A stretch of 64,000 nucleotides of DNA, from contig OZ242009.1 of NCBI GenBank assembly GCA_965204715.1, forward strand, positions 1,550,001 through 1,614,000. Direction: 5' to 3'. Positions 9,105 through 15,890 of this stretch are shown here, one piece after another. Numbering within the stretch: position 1 is the first letter of the stretch; every line of letters begins with the position of its first letter. This stretch comes from CATOSP01 sp965204715. Its GTDB lineage: Bacteria > Chloroflexota > Dehalococcoidia > Lucifugimonadales > UBA3495. The translations under genes and the position numbers were made by a program. Under the pieces are notes generated by a model. That model was not told the origin of the DNA and made no database searches. It saw nothing but the letters and a program-made list of their open reading frames with translations.

Positions 9105-12100
9105 CTACCCCACCCTAAACACCTTCATAACCTCATCCCCCAAATGGTTGATTACCTTGACGGCAATGCGCCCCGACTCCGGCTTGGGGAAGGGCCGCGA
9201 CGTGGCTCGGTTCAGGGTTGCCCAGGCGTCCTCGTCGATCTCGGCCTTCAGCGTGGTCTTGAGGGACCTGTAGGGGTCGTTGGCTCCCAGGAAGTAGGCG
9301 TGGCGGACGAAGAAGCTCTCCTGGTTGTAGTCGGTGTCGATGAACCAGCAGGCGATGCCCTCCGGCCCGTCGCTGCGCACCTCGCCGGTGTTGGGATGGA
9401 AAACGTCCACACCGTGGACAGTTACCTGGGTAAAGTGACTAGTGGTTAGTGGCGAGTGGAGAGTGAGCGCATCAGGGCGTTGAGCATTCTGTTTATCTCG
9501 GCGCAGTCGGTCAACAAGCTCTGAGAATCCTTGCCCGATGTCATTCCCAGCCTTTCGGATAAGGTCAGGAAGGTCTCCAGTTCCGCCAGGGAACCCCGCG
9601 CAACGCCAAGCGACTGGAGAAACTCCCCCGTCGTGCGCCTGGCCTGCCCTTCCGCGATGTTCGCCGGTATCGAGGACGCCGCCCGCCGCATCTGCGAGGT
9701 AATCCCATATCTCTCGTCGGCAGGAAAGCTCCGCGTAAGCGTGTAGACTTTCACCGTCAAGTCCATTGATTTCTGCCAGACTATCAACTCCCGATACGAC
9801 CTTAAAGATGTCATAAGGCGCAACTCGCCTCCCAAAACTATCCACTAACCACTCTTCACTAGCCACTTCCACGTCCGGTTCTCCGAAGATCACGAACAGG
9901 TTGCCGTTGCCCGTGTTCTTCAGCTCCCCGGCCATGTGGAGGTCGGCGTTCATGCGGGCCTTGAGCACCGGGATGCGGCCCAGGCTCTCGAACTCGGTGG
10001 TATGGGCGTCGTAGTTGAAGGCGCAGGCTATCAGCACGTCGAACCCGCACTCGGCGGCCTCCCGCGCCGCCTCCACCAGGTCGGGACGCGACACGGTGCC
10101 AAACTCCGGCCCAATGAAAATCGCGGCGCGCCGCGCCGCAGTGGATAGTGGAGAGTGATTAGCGGTCAGTTCCCCGCCCTGCTCTTCACTATCCACTATC
10201 CACTCTTCACTATACCGCCCCTCGGCGCAGACGAACCGGCCCGGCCAGGGCGTCAGCGACGTGAAGGTTATCCGGTCCTCCCGGTGGGCCTGCTGGACGC
10301 CGGAGCGTTTCAGGTTGTCCAGGATGACCTGGCCGAAGTCGTAGCCCGTGCCGTAGCCGTTGCGGGCCTCGGCAACGCCGTCGATGACGTCGCCGTTCTC
10401 GTCCACGCCCAGCACCCGGTGGGGCGAGATGCTTTCGACGGTGAAGGGGCCGGCCACCCGCACCTTGCGGCGGTCCTCGTAGGGCTTGTCGTACAGGTAC
10501 TCGTACTCGGCCCGGGCCGCGATGGAAGCGTCTATCTCCTTCTGCCGTTCGATGCGCAGGTCCCAGAATTCGGTGAGACAGTGGTCAGTGGCCGGTGGCC
10601 AGTCGTCGGGACGTTCTCGCGGTATCTCCCATTCCTCCAGTGGCGGGTGGTTGGTGGATAGTGAAGAGTCCCCTTCCCCGGAGTCACTATTCACTCGCCA
10701 CTCTCCACTATTCACTAACTCTGACAACTGACGCCTGACCGGAGCCAGCCGCTCCTCGTACTTCTCCCAGATGACGTCAATCTCGGCGTTGTTGGCGATG
10801 TCCCGCAGGGTGATGTGGGGCACCCGCTGGTAGACGAACCCCTGCCGGACGTTGCCGTAGGTGGGCAATTCCGACGGGGCGCGGCGGGACAACTCGGCCT
10901 CCTTGAGCTGCCCCTCCCGGCTGTCGGCCAGCAGGTAGTAGGGATAGCGTGCGCCCATGATGCGGGCGCGGGCCAGGGCCAGGGCGACTCGTGAGGTATC
11001 TATGGTAATCCAGCGCCGCCCCCACTGCTCGGCCACGTAGGCAGTGGTGCCGGAGCCGCAGGTGGGGTCCAGTATGAGGTCGCCGGGGTCGGTGGTCATG
11101 AGGATGCAGCGAGCAACGAGCCTTGTCGACGTCTGGACAACGTACACCACGCCAGGAGGACTAGCTATGTCAGTCCACACGTTATTTATTTCGTAACTGG
11201 GATAGTCACTCAGGCGTCTGACATAACGGATAGATTCCCCGGTCGGGATAACGCGACCGGCGCGATTCAAGCGGGTCATTCCTCTGACGTGGGTCAACCA
11301 GCCCTTATTGGACTGAGGCCAATAGCCACGGCCGCGAAACTCGACTTCAAAGTATGACGACCCACCTGAGCCGAACGTCGTGAGAGTCGTCGGCTGTGCT
11401 ATATGCCACCCTTTGCTTTCATATTCATCTAGTCGGTCAAGAACCTCGTTGAGTGGCTTTCGATCTCCGAAGGGAGAAATGACTTGGTCGTAGCGGGCAC
11501 CTGACCCGTGACCTTCACCGACTTTTTTGTCATAGAACAACTGCCGGTACTTTGCTCTTTCAATATCTTTCGCGAACCAGACCACGTAGTCACAAGCACC
11601 TTTTAGGTACCGCGAAGCTAGTCCGGCCATCTTCTGCACTGTGATGAGACCTACAAAATTTCCCTCTCCAAACACCTCGTCCATCAGCGCCCGCACACGG
11701 TGGACGTTCTCGTCGCCAATCTGCACGAAGATGGAGCCGGAATCAGACAGCAGGTCGTGGGCCACGGTGAGGCGGTCGCGCAGGTAGGTCAGGTAGGAGT
11801 GGATGCCGTCGCGCCAGGTGTCGCGGAAGGCCTTGACCTGCTCCGGCTCCCGGGTGATGTGCTCCCGGTTGCCGTCGCGCACGTCGCGGCTGGTGGTGGA
11901 CCACTGGAAGTTGGAGTTGAACCGGATCCCGTAGGGCGGGTCGATGTAGATGCACTGCACCTTGCCCTGCAGGCCCTCCCTCTCCGACAGGGAGGCCATC
12001 ACCTGGAGGCTGTCGCCCAGGACCATGCGGTTCTGCCAGTAGCCGTCGTGCTGGTAGAACTCGGTGCGGTCGGCCCCTTCTGGCAGCCCGTTGAAGTCGG

Positions 12101-12494
12101 CGAACAAATCGGCAAAGCCGATTTGAGTGGAGAGTGCAGAGTGGTCAGTGGATAGTTCTTCTCCCTCGCCTCGCTCCCCACTCTTCACTCTCCACTTGCC
12201 ACTCTGGCGGCGGAGGTCGTCAACCAGCGCCTTGGGATGGACCTTCTCCTGGATGTACAGGGGCGGGACGTTGACCACCAGGTCGGCCAGGTCCTGCTCG
12301 TCCTTGCCCCGCCAGACCAGTTGGGGGTCCAGGTCGCGGTTGCGCCGCTGGTAGGCCGCGCGCAGGGGCGCTTCCTGCTCCTCCCGCACCAGCGACTGGT
12401 ACTCCGCGGTGGGGATGTTGGTGCGGGTGTCCTGCTCGTGGCGCAGGGCTTCAACCTGCTTGGCGGCGCTGCGGTTGCGTCGTGGTCGGGGCAT
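9105..12494 (-). CDS. mod: Type III-like adenine-specific DNA methyltransferase (Mod), with in-frame repeat insertions
   Basis: Mod methylates adenine in a specific sequence using S-adenosylmethionine and pairs with the Res protein encoded at 15890-19030. The 1129-residue product has DPPY (residues 185-188) before DPTCGSGTT (476-484), the order of beta-class Mod enzymes. Typical Mod C-terminal text follows, including QVTVHGVDVFHPNTGEV and SGRIAVKVINHLGDEV. Four stretches do not belong to the family: residues about 98-126, one near WRVNSDSGEG, one near EEWIVDSEEQ, and one of about 145 residues spanning the four-helix-bundle insertion at 9433-9868. All are in frame and free of stops. The start ATG at 12494 has AGGAGAGG upstream. 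The gene may still be active if the inserts fall in loops. Confidence 0.9.
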   Translation of the reverse strand: MPRPRRNRSAAKQVEALRHEQDTRTNIPTAEYQSLVREEQEAPLRAAYQRRNRDLDPQLVWRGKDEQDLADLVVNVPPLYIQEKVHPKALVDDLRRQSGKWRVKSGERGEGEELSTDHSALSTQIGFADLFADFNGLPEGADRTEFYQHDGYWQNRMVLGDSLQVMASLSEREGLQGKVQCIYIDPPYGIRFNSNFQWSTTSRDVRDGNREHITREPEQVKAFRDTWRDGIHSYLTYLRDRLTVAHDLLSDSGSIFVQIGDENVHRVRALMDEVFGEGNFVGLITVQKMAGLASRYLKGACDYVVWFAKDIERAKYRQLFYDKKVGEGHGSGARYDQVISPFGDRKPLNEVLDRLDEYESKGWHIAQPTTLTTFGSGGSSYFEVEFRGRGYWPQSNKGWLTHVRGMTRLNRAGRVIPTGESIRYVRRLSDYPSYEINNVWTDIASPPGVVYVVQTSTRLVARCILMTTDPGDLILDPTCGSGTTAYVAEQWGRRWITIDTSRVALALARARIMGARYPYYLLADSREGQLKEAELSRRAPSELPTYGNVRQGFVYQRVPHITLRDIANNAEIDVIWEKYEERLAPVRRQLSELVNSGEWRVNSDSGEGDSSLSTNHPPLEEWEIPRERPDDWPPATDHCLTEFWDLRIERQKEIDASIAARAEYEYLYDKPYEDRRKVRVAGPFTVESISPHRVLGVDENGDVIDGVAEARNGYGTGYDFGQVILDNLKRSGVQQAHREDRITFTSLTPWPGRFVCAEGRYSEEWIVDSEEQGGELTANHSPLSTAARRAAIFIGPEFGTVSRPDLVEAAREAAECGFDVLIACAFNYDAHTTEFESLGRIPVLKARMNADLHMAGELKNTGNGNLFVIFGEPDVEVASEEWLVDSFGRRVAPYDIFKVVSGVDSLAEINGLDGESLHAYAELSCRREIWDYLADAAGGVLDTGEHRGRAGQAHDGGVSPVAWRCAGFPGGTGDLPDLIRKAGNDIGQGFSELVDRLRRDKQNAQRPDALTLHSPLTTSHFTQVTVHGVDVFHPNTGEVRSDGPEGIACWFIDTDYNQESFFVRHAYFLGANDPYRSLKTTLKAEIDEDAWATLNRATSRPFPKPESGRIAVKVINHLGDEVMKVFRVG
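9433..9868 (-). mobile_element. Intervening-sequence-like insert bounded by inverted heptad repeats inside mod
   Basis: The ends are inverted repeats of about 31 bases. The left arm, 9433-9465, reads AAGTGACTAGTGGTTAGTGG onward; the right arm, 9838-9868, has the reverse complement AAGTGGCTAGTGAAGAGTGG onward, with roughly 24 of 31 positions matching. Both arms are built from AGTGNNN heptads. Between them lies a four-helix-bundle gene on the same strand as mod but in another frame. The mod frame stays open through the whole insert, joining GEPDVEV to QVTVHGVDVF. The layout recalls intervening sequences of 23S rRNA, which are hairpin-bounded and encode the same protein family. Confidence 0.6.
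9446..9814 (-). CDS. Four-helix-bundle protein (S23/23S rRNA intervening-sequence family)
   Basis: This is a 122-residue product from ATG 9814; an upstream TTG at 9835 is also open. It matches the four-helix-bundle family first seen in 23S rRNA intervening sequences, related to the Avd proteins of diversity-generating retroelements. Recognisable blocks are SYRELIVWQKSMDL, PADERYGITSQMRRAASSIP, ANIAEGQARRT, EFLQSLGVARGSLAELET and the C-terminal INRMLNALMRSL. The gene lies entirely within mod on the same strand in a different frame. Its stop codon (TAA, 9446-9448) is supplied by the left flanking heptad repeat. A role in mobility or in binding RNA or DNA hairpins is inferred from the family's association with such inserts; its biochemical function is unknown. 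Confidence 0.85.
   Translation of the reverse strand: MTSLRSYRELIVWQKSMDLTVKVYTLTRSFPADERYGITSQMRRAASSIPANIAEGQARRTTGEFLQSLGVARGSLAELETFLTLSERLGMTSGKDSQSLLTDCAEINRMLNALMRSLSTRH
10140..10214. repeat. Heptad hairpin repeat in mod
   Basis: The left arm is AGTGGAT AGTGGAG AGTGATT AGCGGTC, followed by a C-rich centre (about 10171-10182) and a right arm of TCTTCACT ATCCACT ATCCACT CTTCACT. The arms are reverse complements built on the 7-base unit AGTGNNN. The element is read through in frame by mod, encoding EEWIVDSEEQ and TANHSPLST-type residues that related Mod proteins should lack. Confidence 0.7.
10580..10740. repeat. Compound heptad hairpin repeat in mod
   Basis: A first short array at 10580-10607 reads AGTGGTC AGTGGCC GGTGGCC AGTCGTC. 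The main hairpin has its left arm at 10639-10670 (AGTGGCG GGTGGTT GGTGGAT AGTGAAG) and its right arm at 10681-10725 (ACTATTC ACTCGCC ACTCTCC ACTATTC). A further CTGAC-type run follows. Mod reads through it as WRVNSDSGEG and neighbouring residues. Confidence 0.65.
12126..12206. repeat. Heptad hairpin repeat near the mod start
   Basis: The left arm is AGTGGAG AGTGCAG AGTGGTC AGTGGAT, and the right arm is ACTCTTC ACTCTCC ACTTGCC ACTCTGG, with a C/T-rich centre between. The same AGTGNNN unit is used as in the other arrays. It is translated in frame by mod as residues about 98-126 (WRVKSGERGEGEELSTDH). Confidence 0.7.
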
Positions 12495-12550
12495 AGTCGT
12501 TCCTCTCCTGTATTGTCATCAACGAGGGGCGCGAAATGCCGGCTGGCATT

Positions 12551-12964
12551 TCAGGCGATTACTTCCATTACTGAGCCATCGGCGAGGAGGTAAGAGTAGT
12601 ATTCGGAATCAATCGTGAAAAGGCGGCGAAGAGCAAGGGATTCCGCCGCCACAATCAGCGATGCATCGGCCAAGTCCATTGGGAAATTTCTATAGCGGCG
12701 CATCAGCAACGCCATGCGGTCGGCCTCCGAATCCGTCGTTGTGTGAATGCTGATAAGCCCGGTGCGGCGCATATCCCACAAGGCATCCTGAAAATGATAG
12801 CCGGCGTCGCGGCCAATGAAATACATGGCCTCGGTAAAGCACTGCCAGGTAGTAACCATCGGCTCACCCCGCAGGTCCCGCAGCATTGCAGTACAGTCCG
12901 CATGGCGAGAGTCTGCCCGGTTTATGATGGCTGCCAAAGGCCCGGTATCAACCAGCAACGTCAT
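12551..12964 (-). CDS. PIN-domain toxin (VapC-like), module nearest mod
   Basis: PIN toxins are Mg-dependent ribonucleases. The 137-residue protein has the expected acidic residues: D6 in MTLLVDTGPL, a glutamate in QCFTEAMYF, D99 region in FPMDLADASLIVAAE, and a late acidic residue in FTIDSEYYSYL. It overlaps the upstream gene by four bases (ATGA), as toxins do with their antitoxins. The mod start follows 56 bases downstream, so the module sits directly in front of mod. Confidence 0.87.
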   Translation of the reverse strand: MTLLVDTGPLAAIINRADSRHADCTAMLRDLRGEPMVTTWQCFTEAMYFIGRDAGYHFQDALWDMRRTGLISIHTTTDSEADRMALLMRRYRNFPMDLADASLIVAAESLALRRLFTIDSEYYSYLLADGSVMEVIA

Positions 12965-13299
12965 TCCTGGTTCATCTCGGCCAAATCATGCCGGTCGTGC
13001 CTGAGGAACAGAAGATAGCGCCTCCGCTGTTCCTTGTCGTGCCGGCCCTCCTCTTTCAAGAACAGGCGAAAGCGCTCCCGGTCCCTTAGCTTTTGTTGCG
13101 CTTCGTCCAGGCCGCGCACGAATTCCTTGAAGCGCAGCATCTCGTCTCCCTGGCGCCGGTGCTTCTCTTCCATGGTTTCATTGCACGTCGGGCTAAGGTC
13201 CAATTCATCCAGGTGTTCCTCCAGGTAGGCATAATCAACCGGCTCCCGGTCCAGCGGATTGTTTTGCCGGTCTGCCGGGGCTTTGCCTTCTGTGGACAT
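12961..13299 (-). CDS. Putative antitoxin of the downstream PIN toxin
   Basis: The start is ATG 13299 (MSTEGKAPADRQNNPLD); the open frame extends to 13335 without a convincing start. The 112-residue, highly charged protein has a helical arginine/glutamate-rich C-terminal half (residues about 55-110). It overlaps the PIN gene in the ATGA arrangement. I recognise no DNA-binding fold. Its assignment as antitoxin rests on position, size and charge. Confidence 0.6.
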   Translation of the reverse strand: MSTEGKAPADRQNNPLDREPVDYAYLEEHLDELDLSPTCNETMEEKHRRQGDEMLRFKEFVRGLDEAQQKLRDRERFRLFLKEEGRHDKEQRRRYLLFLRHDRHDLAEMNQE

Positions 13300-13377
13300 G
13301 ATGATGTTTCTCCTTCTATGGCCAGGTTCCAACATTACAGAGTACGCCGGGCCGGTAGTTGGGGCATGGCTTTCACC

Positions 13378-13394
13378 AGTGGTTAGTGATTCAC
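13378..13394. repeat. Short AGTGNNN heptad copy at the end of a PIN gene
   Basis: AGTGGTTAGTGATT is two units of the heptad found in the mod hairpins. On the minus strand it supplies the TAA stop (13383-13385) of the PIN toxin gene, just as another copy supplies the stop of the four-helix-bundle gene. Confidence 0.45.
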
Positions 13395-13805
13395 AAATGG
13401 GTTCAGTATGGTCAGTTGCTCAATGCGTTGGCCGTGCTGTATATCTTCGCTGTACAGGCGGGCACAGCCGGCCTCAAGGGCCGCGGCGATGATGAGGGAA
13501 TCGTAGAAGGAGAAGCCGTGGCGACCCTGAAGTGCGATAGCGTCCTGGTAAAGGGCGGGCGAGGGATATACTTGCCACAGGGGGAAAAGCACGTCATCCA
13601 TCAGGACGCGAAGCTGGCCGGCCGGCGTTCCCAGTCTCCCGATCAACACATTGAGGGTTTCCTGCACGACCTGAAAGCTGATGCAGCCGGTTCCCTCGAT
13701 TACACTTCGGGAAACCAACTCCATTGCCTTCTGTCGTTTCTCAGGGAATCTATCATCCACCGAGTATACGAGCACGTTGCTGTCCAGGAAGTCATCGGCG
13801 CTCAT
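13383..13805 (-). CDS. PIN-domain toxin (VapC-like) of the RHH-type module
   Basis: The 140-residue product has PIN signatures: FLDSNVLVYSVDD at the N-terminus (first catalytic Asp), SFQVVQETLNVL (Glu), and GFSFYDSLIIAAAL (third acidic residue), ending with LYSEDIQHGQRIEQLTILNPF. This is the FYDSLI/SEDMQHG subfamily common in VapC toxins. Its start lies 14 bases inside the upstream antitoxin gene, so the two are coupled. Confidence 0.9.
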   Translation of the reverse strand: MSADDFLDSNVLVYSVDDRFPEKRQKAMELVSRSVIEGTGCISFQVVQETLNVLIGRLGTPAGQLRVLMDDVLFPLWQVYPSPALYQDAIALQGRHGFSFYDSLIIAAALEAGCARLYSEDIQHGQRIEQLTILNPFVNH

Positions 13806-14019
13806 TCATCTCTTCCCGGGTGAACTTTCGTCCGCCAGTGTCTATGACTTCGGCCACGGCATTCAAGGCAGCAATGGCCCTCTCACCTTTGCGCTTTCGC
13901 CCCACATAGTCAGTCAGCCATTGCCTGAACTCGGCGTTCAGCGTAGTGCTCTTGGTTGCCGCTATGCGGCGAGCCTCCTCGATCAGCCCCTCATCGGCGC
14001 TCAGCGTGATGTTTTTCAT
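13792..14019 (-). CDS. Ribbon-helix-helix-like antitoxin
   Basis: A 75-residue product beginning MKNITLSADEGLIEEARRIA, with TTLNAEFRQWLTDYV after it. This beta-strand plus two-helix pattern is typical of CopG/Arc-type antitoxins. The C-terminal tail (TGGRKFTREEMNERR) would bind the toxin. It overlaps the PIN gene by 14 bases. Such antitoxins usually repress their own promoter; no clear operator is visible upstream. Confidence 0.82.
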   Translation of the reverse strand: MKNITLSADEGLIEEARRIAATKSTTLNAEFRQWLTDYVGRKRKGERAIAALNAVAEVIDTGGRKFTREEMNERR

Positions 14020-14105
14020 GGCAATCGCGAATCCCTTTTCACTATTATCGTGTACACTATTCTAGTGCGCTCCGGTCAAAGAGTACATACCAACCATCTG
14101 CGCCA

Positions 14106-14199
14106 GGCTGGCCTCAATGATGTTGGTGCGGGCGTTCTGCTCGTGGCGCAGGGATTCACGGACTTCCCGACGGCGCGGGTGCGTCGTGGCCGGGGCATG
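14106..14199 (-). pseudogene. Decayed copy of the mod start
   Basis: The minus strand from 14199 reads MPRPRRTRA, then after a frameshift RREVRESLRHEQNARTNI. This is the same text as the first 30 or so residues of Mod (MPRPRRNRSAAKQVEALRHE, then QDTRTNIP). It stops making sense within 100 bases. It starts 10 bases after the stop of the PIN gene at 14210, the same relation that the other mod starts have to their upstream PIN genes. Confidence 0.75.
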
Positions 14200-14209
14200 G
14201 TCGTTGCTC

Positions 14210-14584
14210 CTACAGGGGACTCTCGGGGTATGCGACTCCCATCTCTTCAGCAATCCGCTTGAGACGCTGGTCCCTGGTCCATAGGCTGACGCCACTCTGG
14301 GAAACAACGGAAGTCAGCAGATGGGCGTCTATGAACCCGATGCCGCGGCCCATCAGGTGGTGCGCGTCAATTTCCTGGAGGACCCTTTCGTGGTCTACTT
14401 CCCTAATCATGGGGAGGGATCGCAAATGGGACAAGACCTCCGTCCTGTTGCGAATCGTGCCGCACGCAATCTCGCCGATGACCAACGGATGGGTCAGAAT
14501 TTCGCCGGCGGCCAACCGACGGAGCAACTCGGTTACCGGGGCGTTGATATGGTCAATCCAAACCGCAGTATCGACTAGAATCAT
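14210..14584 (-). CDS. vapC: VapC-type PIN toxin
   Basis: The 124-residue protein is a typical short VapC: MILVDTAVWIDHI (first Asp), PLVIGEIACG (Glu), GRGIGFIDAHLLTSV (Asp) and SLWTRDQRLKRIAEEMGVAY (last Asp). This RGIGxxDAHLL/LWTRDKRL type is a ribonuclease that in studied members cuts tRNA. It shares a four-base overlap with the upstream gene. A decayed mod start lies 10 bases downstream. Confidence 0.93.
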   Translation of the reverse strand: MILVDTAVWIDHINAPVTELLRRLAAGEILTHPLVIGEIACGTIRNRTEVLSHLRSLPMIREVDHERVLQEIDAHHLMGRGIGFIDAHLLTSVVSQSGVSLWTRDQRLKRIAEEMGVAYPESPL

Positions 14585-14895
14585 TCCGGGGACTCACTGC
14601 GGCGCCTCGGGATGTACTGTGCATCGGGGTCACTGCCTCCTGCCTCCGCCAACCACTTGGCGGCGCTGGCCTGGACCTCCTTCACGCGCCGGTCTATCCA
14701 CTCCCCGCCCACTTCGACAATCAGGTATGGGGCCGGGCCGTACCGTCCCATCGCCTTCCGGTGGGCTTCCTCGTAGGAGCCGTAGATTCCGGCCAGCTTC
14801 CTGTCGTGCAGCACCACCCAATCACCCCTGTGTTGCATTTCCAGGTGTCCCCGTATATGGCCATAAGCGGCTATATTCATTTCCAGCGGGTCCAT
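14581..14895 (-). CDS. DUF5678-like putative antitoxin
   Basis: A 104-residue protein from ATG 14895 (MDPLEMNIAAYGHIRG). The segment GDWVVLHDRKLAGIYGSYEEA followed by APYLIVEVG resembles the small DUF5678 fold, found beside aspartyl protease and toxin genes. It overlaps vapC by four bases, so an antitoxin role is likely. It begins only 11 bases after the stop of the duplicated res end. Confidence 0.6.
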   Translation of the reverse strand: MDPLEMNIAAYGHIRGHLEMQHRGDWVVLHDRKLAGIYGSYEEAHRKAMGRYGPAPYLIVEVGGEWIDRRVKEVQASAAKWLAEAGGSDPDAQYIPRRRSESPE

Positions 14896-14906
14896 AACGT
14901 CCTCTC

Positions 14907-15152
14907 TCAAAAATCGATTTCCCGCGGGCATTCCACCGGTCCCTCCAAGTCAACGCCTTCCAGCGGAGCGGCAGCCAGCATTTCCTTGAAGCTGAGCCCT
15001 TCGTAACTTCCGGAATCAGGGCCGCTTTTCTGCCGCAAGGTTTCTGCGATGAGCGCCTGCAACCCGGATTCTATGTCATAGACATCGGTAAGCTCGGCGA
15101 AGGCCCAGCGCCCGTACTGGCCCAGGGCGTTGACGCCGGGCAGCCAGTAGGC
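14907..15152 (-). pseudogene. Duplicated C-terminal end of res
   Basis: The reading frame gives YWLPGVNALGQYGRWAFAEL and TDVYDIESGLQALIAE, then EGLSFKEMLAAAPLEGVDL and PREIDF. This is nearly identical to the last 75-80 residues of the Res protein encoded at 15890-19030, with differences in the middle (TLRQKSGPDSGSYEG). It lacks a start and the rest of the gene. Its 5' boundary lies inside a stretch shared with the PIN remnant upstream (see 15076-15459). Confidence 0.85.
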
Positions 15153-15459
15153 CGTCAACCACCGGGACATTTCGGATGTAGTACAACTCGCCCCAAGTGT
15201 CGGCAACCCTTTCCTCTATCGGCAAAATCCTATGGCCATAGCCGCGTGCAACATCTTGTAGCCATTGCTCCAAAGCGGCGCATTGCTGTGGGTCGCCGTT
15301 GCGGTTGCGCCGCTGGTAAGCCGTGCGCAGGGGCGCTTCCTGCTCCTCTCGCACCAGCGACTGGTACTCCGCCGTGGGGATGTTGGTGCGGGTGTCCTGC
15401 TCGTGGCGCAGGGCTTCAACCTGCTTGGCGGCGGCGCGGGTGCGTCGTGGGCGGGGCAT
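15076..15459 (-). pseudogene. Chimeric remnant: mod start fused to PIN remnant
   Basis: From ATG 15459 the first 54 residues are almost identical to the Mod N-terminus (MPRPRRTRAAAKQVEALRHE onward to YQRRNR). The text then changes to the middle of a PIN toxin (GDPQQCAALEQWLQDVA, then ERVADTWGEL and VVDGLLA), similar to the intact toxin at 15462-15890. Beyond VDGLLA the DNA becomes the res end in another frame, so the tail RRQRPGPVRALGLRRAYRCL is out-of-frame noise. The crossover lies in GCCTACTGGCTGCC (about 15137-15150), which fits both genes. Confidence 0.8.
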
Positions 15460-15461
15460 GG

Positions 15462-15890
15462 CTAGTTCCCTCCCGTTGTAGGTGAAAAGGGATTGAGCAG
15501 GTTCACGTCCAACCCCTGAACGTCCTGAACGTTACGAGTCACCAGTGTCAGACTATGCACTTTAGCGGTGGTGGCCAACAGGCCGTCAACTGCCGGAATC
15601 GGCCGCAATGCTGACATCTCGCCCCAAGTTTCTGCAATCAGAGAGTCCACATCCAGTACTCTATTGGAGAACTGTTGCTTGACTGTTTGCAACCAGATTT
15701 CCAGTGAGTTTGCCTGCGCTGGGTCGCCCCGCCGGCGGACCAACTCGATACCTCGGCGAATCTCGCCCAAGCTGAGGGAACTGATGAAAAGCAATAATTC
15801 GTCAACTTCTGAGTACCAGTTGGCTACGTGGATGTCGCAACGGATTCCCTTTCCTACCTCAGAGACAATGTTCGTATCTATGAGGTACAT
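15462..15890 (-). CDS. VapC/FitB-like PIN toxin coupled to res
   Basis: A 142-residue PIN protein starting at ATG 15890 (MYLIDTNIVSEVGKG). It shows the first Asp in LIDTNIVSE, Glu in SLGEIRRGIE, Asp in IPAVDGLLATTA, and the end TLVTRNVQDVQGLDVNLLNPF, which is the FitB-like subfamily. Its ATG overlaps the TGA of res (ATGA), and no antitoxin gene precedes it. Either it is an orphan toxin, or res has taken the antitoxin's place in the transcript. A mod-like start follows two bases after its stop. Confidence 0.9.
   Translation of the reverse strand: MYLIDTNIVSEVGKGIRCDIHVANWYSEVDELLLFISSLSLGEIRRGIELVRRRGDPAQANSLEIWLQTVKQQFSNRVLDVDSLIAETWGEMSALRPIPAVDGLLATTAKVHSLTLVTRNVQDVQGLDVNLLNPFSPTTGGN

Noticed and set aside
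9430..12210. CRISPR array made of the AGTGNNN repeats
   Set aside because: Units are 7 bases without spacers, arranged as palindromes and translated within mod. No cas genes are present.
15076..15459. A functional Mod-PIN fusion protein
   Set aside because: Its end is out-of-frame res text, the PIN part lacks its N-terminal Asp and C-terminal end, and the Mod part is only the leader.
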